64,000 nt of DNA from contig CACETF010000002.1 of assembly GCA_902562425.1 (NCBI GenBank), positions 1 to 64,000 on the forward strand, read 5' to 3'. The DNA is from Porticoccaceae bacterium (GTDB taxonomy: Bacteria; Pseudomonadota; Gammaproteobacteria; Pseudomonadales; Porticoccaceae). Position 1 is the stretch's first letter, and each line of letters starts with the position of its first letter. Shown here piece by piece: positions 27,701 through 36,086 of the stretch. Position numbers and translations under genes: made by a program. Below the pieces are notes generated by a model. The model did not search any database and was not told the DNA's origin. It saw only the letters and a list, made by a program, of their open reading frames with translations.

Positions 27701-28607
27701 AGATCCAAAAAATTTTCCTAATTTGGATATTAAAATAGACCAATTGATGGTGTCGAATGTAGATATAGGTCAGATTAGATTTCAGTTGCGCTCTGAGGTT
27801 TCCGGTGCTGCTTTTGGTGATATCGAGGGTAATTTCCTGGGGTTAGAATTTGGTTTGGACGATACGCTCCCCCCTTTAGATTTTTTTTGGGGACAAGATG
27901 CAACCGGCCATTTTAGTCGATTGATAGGACCTGCCTCTTTATCAGATGTTGGAAATATCTTTGAGAGTATGCAGTTTCCACAAATCGCATCCAGTCAGTC
28001 TGGCAGATTAACTTTTAATTTAAACTGGCCGACGGAGCCTTGGAATTTTTCTCGAAAAAATATCGCAGGAGATTTTAAATTTTCGTTATCTGATGGAACT
28101 TTGTACCGGTCAAATGACGGAGCGGACGCAGCGCTTAAAATGATTAGTCTGATGAATTTTGCAAATTGGTTGCGCAGATTGCAGCTTGATTTTTCTGATG
28201 TGGTTGGACAGGATCTCGCATATGATTCGATGGATGGTCTGTTTGTTTTTGAAAATGGTACCGCTCGGTTGGATACCCCTCTAGAAATGGAGATGCCTTC
28301 AGGGCGGATGGAAATGACGGGGAACTTTGACCTGTTGGAAGAAAAAATTGATGGTCGACTGGTTGCAACTTTACCCGTGGCACCTAATTTGCCATGGGTG
28401 GGTGCACTTGTGGGCGGATTACCGGCTGCGCTTGGAGTTTATGTTACGGGGAAGTTAGTTGAAGAACAGGTTGATCGATTATCAAGTATAAGTTACTCGG
28501 TGACTGGTCCTTGGGACAACATTGATATTCAAGTTGATCGTATTTTTGCTGCGGGACTAGGTGACGATGGTAGTGTCAACCCACCAGTATCTCGTCAACC
28601 TAAATAG
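24714..28607 (+). CDS. yhdP: YhdP-family AsmA-like protein (phospholipid transport)
   Basis: A 1297-residue membrane-anchored periplasmic protein of the YhdP/AsmA-like group, which in E. coli helps move phospholipids to the outer membrane. There is one N-terminal membrane segment (IGVVCIASVLLAVVFLFLYT, about residues 19-38), a long repeated beta-strand domain, and the C-terminal AsmA-like block with LDTPLEMEMPSGRMEMTG and YSVTGPWDNIDIQVDR. Length and position after maf are as in E. coli and Pseudomonas. A second in-frame ATG at 24735 is nearer a GGAAAG and may be the true start. The rng gene normally found before it is missing. Confidence 0.92.
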   Translation: MFSLGKTMISAKKKIRKWIGVVCIASVLLAVVFLFLYTRELVLNVDQHRDSIETFIIDRTGARFHLGPLSASWKGLSPVIEVDNIRIGDVKAPSLIFTQWHADIDLVKSIWHRSLIWREFSINKIDVSFEEDEKGFWQLKGLSKGGGDNLKLIVEPLVYSKSTNIDRLNIDLDFYSGDTYRFRGNKLKLENDLGLHHLELSLLSEQKEALAYLLIEGFGDPLNANDFSAKGYLNAHKFEMSALLAHATKRLIPGFTTVGVHERVRVDGEIWFDVKPGGKTDVKGYINTSSESENKNMTNLREFKTNLTGWYSPGEDWGVRLQNLEMTLPSKKLEPINIIFEKKMGARWQDFSFFLDRAKLDTLVSFFENPVEKKTSVSTWLNRLQPRGEIIALMAGKDSGNIFADVTLKEFSSANFKGIPRIQDLDAKLSIRGEDSVLKIVDSDGFLIHFPNIFADSFPVISMEGKIFSSWDSAVGSFVISSDLLSAAMDAGHINLQFSTRSEIHGGDAVPDVNIIIDGSDIDARYWRKYLPEKVSPEVKKWLQSSILETTLKEFTYSLRTANSSYFESNRTNQILLDLDHTNFNFHPEWLDATNARGLVMIDDSSVTAVVDYANLGSTTVTNAQIEFRGDDDPFSPQLAVDMHIKSSVAEAIGAIGRSPLKRFLGDPLDWRYGGRQKSSIQLSLPSTDGKTSASQAKSSYKVQTSFYDGVLAIPNSALEITEISGDLFYTSDHGFSGDNLSGVFWGERLDAVVSSGLENQKVKFKGSIQPGKISKLIPFAWEELIYGEIKADGVLTIPRKLGHAGTKFRLTSNLDDVAIMLPKPLGKTKSQLRDLEILLDIDDGIEKLRGTVGKEGTIEVKFIDGAFDSGVFSYGRIVEPSSSGTMLFSGYFPHTSIESWFPLADLVQKSNFKSGAWKSLFDLKFDSASLAGMTFSDVHASAERGDESMDISFDSAWTSGYLSIPDAEDHFPKLSLNILDFGSQFLKGGLSKGRLDPKNFPNLDIKIDQLMVSNVDIGQIRFQLRSEVSGAAFGDIEGNFLGLEFGLDDTLPPLDFFWGQDATGHFSRLIGPASLSDVGNIFESMQFPQIASSQSGRLTFNLNWPTEPWNFSRKNIAGDFKFSLSDGTLYRSNDGADAALKMISLMNFANWLRRLQLDFSDVVGQDLAYDSMDGLFVFENGTARLDTPLEMEMPSGRMEMTGNFDLLEEKIDGRLVATLPVAPNLPWVGALVGGLPAALGVYVTGKLVEEQVDRLSSISYSVTGPWDNIDIQVDRIFAAGLGDDGSVNPPVSRQPK

Positions 28608-28612
28608 TGGAG

Positions 28613-29110
28613 TTAACCATATAGAAGGATTATGTAATCTAGTAATTTTTTTTTAGCTTTAGGTTTCTTGTCTTGGCACTTTGTTCGAAAAATTGATCTA
28701 AGTAAATTTTTAAGTTTTTGTCGGTCTGTATTTGGATACTCAGTAATAAACTCCTCCACAGCTCTTGTGCCGCCCAATAATAATTTTTCATGCCATGAGT
28801 GTACTCCTTCTAGCTGAGACCTCGGTTGGGGTTGAGTGTGTGCTATTCGCTTTTTTACTTGGAGAAGATCTGAATCTTCCATATTACGTAGTTGTTTTCC
28901 CAATAAACTGATCTGACGACGTTTCGCTTCGTTAGACGACATTTTTTTCGCTAATTGTATTGAGAGACAAATGTGATCCGGTAAGTCTATTTGTTTGAGA
29001 GTCCCGTTAGAGAGAGCGACGAGTCTCCTCCCTAAATTCCTTAGATGTCGCATGTCATTTTTTACACTCGTTTTACTTGGCTTGTTTGACATCATGGTTC
29101 CGTTAGCCAT
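28613..29110 (-). CDS. darP: Ribosome biogenesis factor DarP (YjgA)
   Basis: A 165-residue basic protein of the YjgA/DarP family, which assists late maturation of the 50S subunit. Typical are RHLRNLGRRLVALSNGTLKQIDLP, RRQISLLGKQLRNMEDSDL and WHEKLLLGGTRAVEEFITEYPNTDRQKLKNLLR (two consecutive family segments). The start may be 29110 or the ATG pair at 29095/29092. The C-terminus faces yhdP in convergent orientation. In relatives it sits beside tldD or pmbA, neither of which is present here. Confidence 0.92.
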   Translation of the reverse strand: MANGTMMSNKPSKTSVKNDMRHLRNLGRRLVALSNGTLKQIDLPDHICLSIQLAKKMSSNEAKRRQISLLGKQLRNMEDSDLLQVKKRIAHTQPQPRSQLEGVHSWHEKLLLGGTRAVEEFITEYPNTDRQKLKNLLRSIFRTKCQDKKPKAKKKLLDYIILLYG

Positions 29111-29137
29111 GGAAAATTAAGTCTGCTTATGAAAGGC

Positions 29138-29407
29138 CTAACTATCCTCTCCGAACTTGTCCTCTATTAACCGCTTGACCTCCATAGAAACTATTTCTTC
29201 ATCACACCCATCGAACTCGAATGTTAAAGAAGTGCCAAAGGGAGCTTCCAGCATCAATAGCGAAATGATACTTTTAGCATCTGCTGATTTGTCATGTTTA
29301 TAAACCTGTGCGCTGCTGTTGTAGCGAGATGCCACACGAGCTAATTTCGTTGCTGCCCGAGCATGTAGGCCTAATTTATTTTTAATTGTAATTGAGCATT
29401 TAATCAT
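29138..29407 (-). CDS. ptsO: Phosphocarrier protein NPr (HPr family)
   Basis: An 89-residue HPr-like carrier of the nitrogen phosphotransferase system that passes phosphate from PtsP to PtsN. The phospho-accepting histidine is in NKLGLHARAATKLA (about residue 15). The second conserved block reads AKSIISLLMLEAPFG. It overlaps the rapZ stop by one base (TAATG), as in the rpoN-hpf-ptsN-rapZ-npr order of other gammaproteobacteria. No enzyme I-Ntr gene is in this window. Also named npr. Confidence 0.94.
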   Translation of the reverse strand: MIKCSITIKNKLGLHARAATKLARVASRYNSSAQVYKHDKSADAKSIISLLMLEAPFGTSLTFEFDGCDEEIVSMEVKRLIEDKFGEDS

Positions 29408-30282
29408 TATGCCGACTTGCTCGATCGTGGAAGTGCCTTATGATTAATTTGTGCATTGGGATAAATCGCCGAAAAATGCGCATATAATTTAGATGAAATG
29501 TAAACTGATCGATGTTGGCCTCCAGTACAGCCAATTGCGACTGTGAGGTAACTTCGATGATTAGCTTGAAATTTACAAATCCAGTTATCTAAAAAATTTA
29601 TTAAATCTGAGAGCATATCCGTGACCTCTTGTTGGGCCTCAAGAAAGGTGACTACCTCCTGGTGCAGACCTGTTTTCCCTCGGAGTGAACGCTCCCAATA
29701 CGGATTTGGCAAACATCTGATATCGAAAACGAAGTCTGCATTGATTGGTAGCCCTTGCTTGTAACCAAACGACTCAAATAGAAGAGTAATATTATTTTCC
29801 TTTTTAGGTAAAACAATATTTTTCACTAGTTTTCGAAGCTGATGGAGAGCAAGACCGGTGGTATCCACCTTGTAATCAGTAATGGTTTCCATTGGACCGA
29901 GTAATAACTCTTCTTTGTCGATAGCCTCCTTTAGACTCAAAGAACCGGTGGTTAGAGGATGTTTGCGTCTTGTTTCGCTAAAGCGTCGCATTAAATCACT
30001 ATGCCGAGCCGTTAAAAATATAACTTTTATATCGACTCCGGATGCTTTTATTTCTTGAAGAATTGTCGGAATTGAAGTGTAGTCAAAGACCGGATTTCGC
30101 GCATCAATACCAACCGCCAATTTTTCCACGAACGGTAAGCAGTTCTCTTTCATTTCACAAATTAATTTCGGCAATAAAATCGCGGGTAAATTGTCTATGC
30201 AGATAAAACCTACATCCTCTAAGATATTGAGAGCAGTTGTCTTTCCTGATCCCGAGTGCCCGCTGACAACCACAACACGCAC
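29407..30282 (-). CDS. rapZ: RNase adapter protein RapZ
   Basis: A 291-residue RNA-binding P-loop protein. In enterics it directs RNase E to the GlmZ small RNA and so tunes glucosamine-6-phosphate synthase. Walker A GHSGSGKTTAL is at residues 8-18, with CIDNLPAILLPKL, AVGIDARNP and FDIRCLPNPYW following, and the C-terminal GCTGGQHRSVYI. It starts with GTG 30282, two bases after the ptsN stop. Whether GlmZ exists in this organism is unknown, so the regulatory target is inferred only from the family. Confidence 0.95.
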   Translation of the reverse strand: MRVVVVSGHSGSGKTTALNILEDVGFICIDNLPAILLPKLICEMKENCLPFVEKLAVGIDARNPVFDYTSIPTILQEIKASGVDIKVIFLTARHSDLMRRFSETRRKHPLTTGSLSLKEAIDKEELLLGPMETITDYKVDTTGLALHQLRKLVKNIVLPKKENNITLLFESFGYKQGLPINADFVFDIRCLPNPYWERSLRGKTGLHQEVVTFLEAQQEVTDMLSDLINFLDNWICKFQANHRSYLTVAIGCTGGQHRSVYISSKLYAHFSAIYPNAQINHKALPRSSKSA

Positions 30283-30284
30283 GT

Positions 30285-30752
30285 TTAGACCGTTTGATCA
30301 AGCATAATAGCGGTATCGAATAATTGTCGGTTATTATTGCATTTGCGAAGCTGTTTACGAGCTGATTCTTTTTGGAAGATATGTGCAATTTTGGAGAGTG
30401 TCTGAAGGTGTTCGTCATTTTTTTCATGTGGGACAATCAACGCAAAGATCAAATCTACGGGTTGATCGTCGAAAGCATCAAAGTCAATTGAAAAATTAAG
30501 TTTGATTAGGCATCCATGCACTTTTTCTAGTCCCATCACTTGACAGTGAGGTATGGCTACACCTTTACCAATCCCGGTACTTCCAAGTCTCTCTCGAGCC
30601 AACATGTTTCGAAATAGTGTGAAAGCTTGTTCTTGATCTGAGCCGAGCTTTTGAGCGATAAATTGGGAAATGTTTTCAAGAACTTTCTTCTTACTGCAAC
30701 CATCAAGATCGCACATTGCAAGTTCTGGAATTAATACATCTGAAATCTTCAT
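30285..30752 (-). CDS. ptsN: Nitrogen-regulatory PTS enzyme IIA (EIIA-Ntr)
   Basis: A 155-residue PTS EIIA type 2 domain that receives phosphate from NPr and regulates potassium, nitrogen and stress functions rather than sugar uptake. The phosphorylated histidine is in GIGKGVAIPHCQV near residue 68. LIFALIVPHEKNDEHLQTLSKIAHIF is also conserved. It lies eight bases after hpf and two before rapZ, in the rpoN operon. Confidence 0.95.
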   Translation of the reverse strand: MKISDVLIPELAMCDLDGCSKKKVLENISQFIAQKLGSDQEQAFTLFRNMLARERLGSTGIGKGVAIPHCQVMGLEKVHGCLIKLNFSIDFDAFDDQPVDLIFALIVPHEKNDEHLQTLSKIAHIFQKESARKQLRKCNNNRQLFDTAIMLDQTV

Positions 30753-30760
30753 AATTTCCG

Positions 30761-31048
30761 TTATCGTCCTCGAGTTTTCTCTTTGTGTTTAATTATTTGC
30801 CTATCTAGTTTGTCTGCAAGCGCATCAATCGCCGCATACAGATCTTGATGTTCAGAATTTGCAAAAAGATCTGCTCCCACCACTGAAACCGTCGCCTCAG
30901 CTTTTTGTACGAGCTTGTCCACGGTAAGACCGACCACGATGCGAGTGATTTGCTCATAGTGACGTTCAAGCTTGGAAAACTTTGTTTTTACGTAGTTTCT
31001 GAGAGGATCTGTTACTGTTAAATGGTGTCCGCTAATTGTCAGTCTCAT
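30761..31048 (-). CDS. hpf: Ribosome hibernation promoting factor (short form)
   Basis: A 95-residue short HPF/YfiA protein that stabilises inactive 100S ribosome dimers in slow growth. Family features are the start MRLTISGHHLTVTDPLRNYVKTKFSKLERH, given as two adjoining motifs, then AEATVSVVGADLFANSEHQDLYAAIDALADKLDRQI in the second half. There is no long C-terminal dimerisation domain. It is 12 bases after rpoN, the standard arrangement. Confidence 0.95.
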   Translation of the reverse strand: MRLTISGHHLTVTDPLRNYVKTKFSKLERHYEQITRIVVGLTVDKLVQKAEATVSVVGADLFANSEHQDLYAAIDALADKLDRQIIKHKEKTRGR

Positions 31049-31060
31049 ATTTTTATCCTC

Positions 31061-32605
31061 TCATATTGCACTTTCGAAACGCTTTCTTTGGCTGGATGAT
31101 GCGATACCCATACTTTCCCTATATTTGGCGACGGTTCGACGAGCAACTTGGATCCCTTGTTCTTCTAGAAGGGAGGTTAATTTACTGTCACTTAAAGGCT
31201 TGGTTGCTGGCTCTGCATTGATCATGGCCTTGAGGATCGCACAAACCGCGGTTGATGAGCATTCACCACCACCAGCGGTTCCTACATGGCTAGAAAAGAA
31301 GTACTTAAGCTCAAATACGCCTTGTGGAGTTGCTAAATATTTAGTGGTTGTTACCCTTGAAATTGTAGACTCATGGAGATCTAAACGACTAGCGATATCA
31401 GCAAGTATCATCGGTCGCATGGCCACTGGCCCCTGATTAAGGAAATTCTGTTGTAACTCAACGATAGTTTTTGTAACTCTCATTAGCGTTTCATTTCGAC
31501 TCTCAACGCTTCGAAGAAACCAGCGAGCTTCTGCAAGATTATCTTTGAGATATTGATTTTCGTTGCTGGTGTCAGAGCGCTTAATTAATTGACTGTAGGA
31601 ATCGTTTATGCGGAGTTTTGGCATATTGGCGTCGTTTAGCCTAACCCTCCAACGTCCATCAAATTTTTCGACGAAAACATCAGGCACAATATAGTCTATA
31701 TTTTGGGAAGACAACGCGTCCCCCGGACGGGGGTTTAGACTTTTTATGAGCAACATGGCACCTGAGATTTCGTCTCGAGAACAGCCAACTTTTTTTGCTA
31801 GTCGTGTTTGGTCGGTGGAAGCAATTTCTTTTAAAAATTCTGTAATAAGTCGTTTTGCTTGAACGAGAAACGGAGTATTCTCTGGAAGTTGGTTTATCTG
31901 AATGAGCAGACACTCTCTTATGTCCCTTGCAAACACTCCGGCTGGATCAAATTGCTGGAGCCTGTGTAGTACGGCGATTATTTCATCTGATTGAAGGATT
32001 TCCTCTCCGTTAGCATACCTTAAATGCTCAGTTATACTGAAAACGTCCTCGATTAGTAATCCATTTTCATCGATTGAGTCAATCAAAGCAGTGGCGACTT
32101 GTCGGTCAATATCTGAGAAGGGTGTTAGGTTTAGTTGCCAATGAAGATGGTCTCTGAGAGATTCCGTTACCTGGTAGACTTGTTCAAGATCAACTTCCCC
32201 CCCACCAGCAGATCCAGAGGAAGAATTATACACGTCGTCCCAATTTGCATCTACTGGAAGTTCAGTGGAGAGGTCTTCCTCCCATTGATGATCTGGTGTG
32301 TCTTGTGTGGAAGCTGCAAGTAAATTGTTTGCTTCCTCTTCTGAAAGATTGTGGTCTTGAATTGTGTCAACATTTTCAGGGTCGGATTGAACGACTCCAC
32401 TAAGATTATCTCCTAGTGTATTTTCAGATGCGTCGATTGCTCGGTCATCCTCTTCTTCCAATTCCAAAAGGGGATTATTGTATAATTGCTCTATCACTTC
32501 TTGCCGCAGCTCCAAAGTAGAAAGCTGAAGGAGTCGAATCGCCTGTTGGAGTTGGGGCGTCATCGTGAGTTGCTGACTGATTTTTAATTGTAAGCCAGGT
32601 CTCAT
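31061..32605 (-). CDS. rpoN: RNA polymerase sigma-54 factor
   Basis: The 514-residue alternative sigma factor that recognises -24/-12 promoters and needs AAA+ activators. Region I is the glutamine/leucine-rich LKISQQLTMTPQLQQAIRLLQLSTLELRQEV at the N-terminus, given in two overlapping motifs. An acidic region II follows, and the C-terminal RpoN box ARRTVAKYRE is intact. Its presence with ptsN and ptsO implies nitrogen-type regulation. It lies downstream of lptB with an 88-base gap that could hold a promoter. Confidence 0.96.
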   Translation of the reverse strand: MRPGLQLKISQQLTMTPQLQQAIRLLQLSTLELRQEVIEQLYNNPLLELEEEDDRAIDASENTLGDNLSGVVQSDPENVDTIQDHNLSEEEANNLLAASTQDTPDHQWEEDLSTELPVDANWDDVYNSSSGSAGGGEVDLEQVYQVTESLRDHLHWQLNLTPFSDIDRQVATALIDSIDENGLLIEDVFSITEHLRYANGEEILQSDEIIAVLHRLQQFDPAGVFARDIRECLLIQINQLPENTPFLVQAKRLITEFLKEIASTDQTRLAKKVGCSRDEISGAMLLIKSLNPRPGDALSSQNIDYIVPDVFVEKFDGRWRVRLNDANMPKLRINDSYSQLIKRSDTSNENQYLKDNLAEARWFLRSVESRNETLMRVTKTIVELQQNFLNQGPVAMRPMILADIASRLDLHESTISRVTTTKYLATPQGVFELKYFFSSHVGTAGGGECSSTAVCAILKAMINAEPATKPLSDSKLTSLLEEQGIQVARRTVAKYRESMGIASSSQRKRFESAI

Positions 32606-32693
32606 TATCTGAAAAGCCGCCTAGTTTGAACACGTGTAATTTTAGTACTCGAGAGCTTCTTATGGCAATGCTCTATTAGGGTGGTAGCGCAAT

Positions 32694-33419
32694 TCATAAA
32701 CTAAAGTGTTCCCCGAGGTAGGTTTGGCGAACTTTATCGTCTCGAGAGACTTGATCGGGTGATCCGTGAGCAATTACACGCCCTTCCCCCATGATAAAAG
32801 CATTTTCGCAGATATCTAGTGTTTCTCTGACATTATGATCCGTTATTAAAACACCGATGCCCCGTTGACTTAAATAGCGAATGATATTTTTTATATCATT
32901 CATAGAGATTGGATCTACGCCGGCAAAGGGTTCATCTAGTAATATAAATTGAGGTTGAGTTGCAAGTGCACGCGCTATTTCTACTCGACGGCGCTCGCCA
33001 CCGGACAGACTACCGCCTAAACTTTTTTTTAGGTGCGTAATGTTGAACTCTTCCATGAGTTCTTCTAGTTGTCGCTTTTTTTCCTGTTTTGTTAGACCTC
33101 TTACTGTCTCCAAAATTGCCAAAATATTATTTTGTACATTCAATTTTCTGAAAATCGATGGTTCTTGAGGAAGATAACCCAGACCCTTCCGTGCACGACC
33201 ATGCATTGGTAAATTTCCAATGTCAGAGCCATCAATTGTTATTCGGCCTCGGTCTTGCTCAATTAGCCCTATGATCATGTAAAAGCATGTGGTTTTACCA
33301 GCACCATTTGGGCCAAGTAGACCCACTATTTCTCCTTGATTTAACCAAAGAGACACGTCCTGTACCACGGGTTTACGCGCATATGACTTAGCTAAGTTGT
33401 GTGCTTCGAGTCGTTTCAT
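32694..33419 (-). CDS. lptB: LPS export ABC transporter ATPase LptB
   Basis: The cytoplasmic ATPase of the LptB2FG complex that extracts LPS from the inner membrane, 241 residues. Walker A is GPNGAGKTT (36-44), the signature [15 protein letters not shown], Walker [14 protein letters not shown] and the switch histidine in [31 protein letters not shown] and [15 protein letters not shown] are characteristic of LptB. The ATG overlaps the lptA stop by four bases. Confidence 0.96.
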   Translation of the reverse strand: MKRLEAHNLAKSYARKPVVQDVSLWLNQGEIVGLLGPNGAGKTTCFYMIIGLIEQDRGRITIDGSDIGNLPMHGRARKGLGYLPQEPSIFRKLNVQNNILAILETVRGLTKQEKKRQLEELMEEFNITHLKKSLGGSLSGGERRRVEIARALATQPQFILLDEPFAGVDPISMNDIKNIIRYLSQRGIGVLITDHNVRETLDICENAFIMGEGRVIAHGSPDQVSRDDKVRQTYLGEHFSL

Positions 33420-33934
33420 GGCATCAAATTCTGTGATTTTACGTTTATAGGAGGAATAAAAAGTCTGATACGCTTCTGGCTGTTATCCGCTCCTCCCGCC
33501 TTCCAAATCTCATTTTTTAAATCGTAGTTTATCGAGTCCCCAGTTATTAAAGCACCATTGCTCGAGAGAGAGGCGTTTTGACTCAGGTTAATCTGTTGTT
33601 CTTGAAGTAAATACTCTACATCATTTGCGCTTCCAATTAATGCCGGCTTGATGGACATAACATCTAATTGTTCGAAACTGGCTGGCGATCCAGCACACTG
33701 AATTTTTGAAATTTGTTCTGCATTTTCCGTAATTGTCACAAGATCGGCTTTGATCGATAAGTTGCCTTGAGTTATAAGCACATTTCCTTTATACACTGTG
33801 ACTCTAGTTTTTTCATTACGTTCTGCCAAATCAGATTCAATGCTTATTGGCAACAGCCTTTGTGCTTTTATCCCACCGCTGATTAAAATTAAAAAAATGG
33901 CAAGCGATTTGAAAAAACTAGCGAAAAGTTTCAT
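33416..33934 (-). CDS. lptA: LPS transport periplasmic protein LptA
   Basis: A periplasmic OstA-fold protein that forms the bridge carrying LPS across the periplasm. With ATG 33934 the product is 172 residues, starting with an export signal ([19 protein letters not shown], ending near KAQ). The mature part is beta-rich: [26 protein letters not shown] is a typical OstA repeat. The frame is open to 34045, but 33934 gives a proper signal peptide. It overlaps the end of lptC by 17 bases and couples to lptB. The sequence is diverged from E. coli LptA, as is usual for the family. Confidence 0.88.
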   Translation of the reverse strand: MKLFASFFKSLAIFLILISGGIKAQRLLPISIESDLAERNEKTRVTVYKGNVLITQGNLSIKADLVTITENAEQISKIQCAGSPASFEQLDVMSIKPALIGSANDVEYLLQEQQINLSQNASLSSNGALITGDSINYDLKNEIWKAGGADNSQKRIRLFIPPINVKSQNLMP

Positions 33935-34481
33935 AACGAGCTTGGATGTTTTTCTTGAATTTATAATTCCCATTGATTGGTTGCGCTCTGATCCCATTTC
34001 CAGATAGCGTAATGTTATTAGATTTGAGTGTAAAAAATGCTTCATTCTCTACCAGTCCTAAGTCAAACAAATAGGTTAACTTTTCAGTGGAAAGAGTTGA
34101 AGTTTCAATTCCCAGGGCTGATCGAAGTTGAACGTCACCAGATAGAAAAATTTTACTTGTCTCCCTGTCAAGGACCGCACTTTTTGCTGATAACTGCACT
34201 GTATTTCCTGCATTACCGGTGGTAATGAACGGTTGTTCAAACAATGTGCTACCTTTTTCAACAAATAGTTCGATTTTTTGAGTGACTAATGACAAATTCC
34301 TCTGGCCATCAGTCCCAAAGATACTTGTTTTTGCTTGTCCCATGTAACTATCCGCTATTAAATTCCTTTCAGAATTCATGTGTTTTTTTTCCAGGAAGGA
34401 TTCTGGGGGCGAGTCCCAGACTAATAGAAATCCTGTAATCATTATTATTGCAGAGCTAATTATAAAAAACTGCTTTATCAT
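33918..34481 (-). CDS. lptC: LPS export protein LptC
   Basis: A 187-residue bitopic inner-membrane protein that receives LPS from LptB2FG and passes it to LptA. It has one N-terminal membrane segment (KQFFIISSAIIMITGFLLVW) and a beta-jellyroll with FITTGNAGNTVQLSAKSAVLDRET. ATG 34481 overlaps the kdsC stop and gives the usual topology; a longer frame up to 34625 lies inside kdsC and is rejected. Gene order kdsC-lptC-lptA-lptB is standard. Confidence 0.88.
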   Translation of the reverse strand: MIKQFFIISSAIIMITGFLLVWDSPPESFLEKKHMNSERNLIADSYMGQAKTSIFGTDGQRNLSLVTQKIELFVEKGSTLFEQPFITTGNAGNTVQLSAKSAVLDRETSKIFLSGDVQLRSALGIETSTLSTEKLTYLFDLGLVENEAFFTLKSNNITLSGNGIRAQPINGNYKFKKNIQARYETFR

Positions 34482-35032
34482 CTGTATTTTTCCAGAGTAT
34501 TTTGATATTTGCCTTGAGAAGCTAATAAGAGCTCGGCTACTTCCCGCACCGCACCGTTTCCGCCACTCGAGTTGGTGCACCATTTGGCGATTTGCCGGGT
34601 AGCGAGACTGCCATCTGCAACGCAAATACCGAGGCCGACATGCTGAATAGCTTTCATATCAGGAAAATCATCGCCCACAAAACAGATTTGGTTGAGTTTC
34701 AGTGAGTATTTAAGACAAATTTTTTTAATATCTTCAAATTTATCTTCACTACCTTGTATGATCGTTGCCATGTTTAACTCTTTTGCCCGGCGAAGAACTA
34801 GTTTAGAGGTTCTCCCGGTGACGATTCCAACCATAATGTTTGAGGAATTGAGCAATCTAATGCCCAGGCCATCTTTGATATTGAAGGCCTTTAATTCTTC
34901 CCCAGAGTTGCTATAGTATATTTTTCCGTTGGTGAGCACGCCGTCGACGTCCAGTAAAACAAGCTTTACACGTTTTGCGGCCTTAACTATTTTCGATGGC
35001 ACGCCAGCAAGAATCTCAGAAGAAAGGCTCAT
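34478..35032 (-). CDS. kdsC: 3-deoxy-D-manno-octulosonate 8-phosphate phosphatase
   Basis: A 184-residue HAD-superfamily phosphatase that removes phosphate from Kdo-8-phosphate to give Kdo for LPS. HAD motif I LLDVDGVLTNGKIYYS carries the nucleophile aspartate, motif II VGIVTGRTS, and motif III FVGDDFPDMKAI follow. Small capless size is typical of KdsC. It overlaps kdsD by four bases and lptC by four bases. Confidence 0.95.
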   Translation of the reverse strand: MSLSSEILAGVPSKIVKAAKRVKLVLLDVDGVLTNGKIYYSNSGEELKAFNIKDGLGIRLLNSSNIMVGIVTGRTSKLVLRRAKELNMATIIQGSEDKFEDIKKICLKYSLKLNQICFVGDDFPDMKAIQHVGLGICVADGSLATRQIAKWCTNSSGGNGAVREVAELLLASQGKYQNTLEKYR

Positions 35033-36000
35033 ATTAACCCCGCTCTGACAAGATCATGCATGTGCAAAATTCCGCATAGGCAATTCGAGTCGTCCGTTAT
35101 CAATAAGGTTGTAATTGACAAGTCTTCCATTATGTTCAGGGCCTCTGCGGCAAGAACATCGCCAGAAATAGTTTTTGGATTCGCTGACATTACGTCTTTG
35201 ACTATGGTGTCACCAATATTTAATCCCTGCGATGTCATCCTTCTCAAATCGCCATCTGTAAAAATTCCTACCAGACGTTCAGAGAGATCGAATATTGCTG
35301 TTACACCAAAACCCTTCTCGGTCATCTCTAGCAGAGCAGTCTGAACACAATCGTTGAAATATACTCGGGGCACCGAGGTGTTTTCATGCATTAAGTCTCG
35401 CGCCCTTAACAGAAGTTTTCGTCCGAGTGCTCCACCGGGATGAGACATCGCAAAATCATATTCACTAAAACCGCGTGTTTCCAAAAGTGATATCGCTAAT
35501 GCATCACCAAGAACGAGACTAGCGGTAGTGCTTGTCGTTGGAGCTAAATTCATTGGACATGCTTCGCGAGCAACTTGGATACAAAGATGAACGGCCGCGG
35601 CTTTCGCAACTTCAGACTGAGGATCCCCCGTCATACTTATGATGGGAACATCCAATCGTTTTAGTCTTGGGATAATTGTAATGATCTCTGATGTGGAGCC
35701 TGAATTAGAGATGGCAAGAACGACATCTGACGATGTGATCATTCCTAAGTCTCCATGGCTTGCCTCGGCAGGATGTAAGAAAAAAGCAGGTGTCCCTGTG
35801 CTTGCAAGTGTTGACGCAATCTTATTAGCTATGTGCCCTGATTTGCCCATGCCGGTCACCGCTACTCGACCTTCACATTGAAGGATAATATTGCATGCCT
35901 TTTCAAACTGTTTATTTATCTTTTCTCTCAATTGAACTATAGCTTCGGCAGCTAAATCAATTGTGCGAATGGCGGAGTTAGTTATTTTTTTCGATGTCAT
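35029..36000 (-). CDS. kdsD: Arabinose-5-phosphate isomerase
   Basis: A 323-residue enzyme converting ribulose-5-phosphate to arabinose-5-phosphate, the first dedicated step to Kdo. An N-terminal SIS domain (GRVAVTGMGKSGHIANKIASTLASTGTPAFFLHP as two successive motifs, then HGDLGMI and AISNSGSTSEI) is followed by two CBS domains (about residues 205-320, with DLMHE and VKDVM starts). The length matches E. coli KdsD (328). The yrbG antiporter gene lies just upstream on the same strand. Confidence 0.96.
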   Translation of the reverse strand: MTSKKITNSAIRTIDLAAEAIVQLREKINKQFEKACNIILQCEGRVAVTGMGKSGHIANKIASTLASTGTPAFFLHPAEASHGDLGMITSSDVVLAISNSGSTSEIITIIPRLKRLDVPIISMTGDPQSEVAKAAAVHLCIQVAREACPMNLAPTTSTTASLVLGDALAISLLETRGFSEYDFAMSHPGGALGRKLLLRARDLMHENTSVPRVYFNDCVQTALLEMTEKGFGVTAIFDLSERLVGIFTDGDLRRMTSQGLNIGDTIVKDVMSANPKTISGDVLAAEALNIMEDLSITTLLITDDSNCLCGILHMHDLVRAGLI

Positions 36001-36086
36001 CTTTGTGATCTTCGGGCCTCATTTTAATGAATCACTAATAGCTTTTGGAGAGGCGTGTTGTCGAATAAACCAGTTATATTTATACA

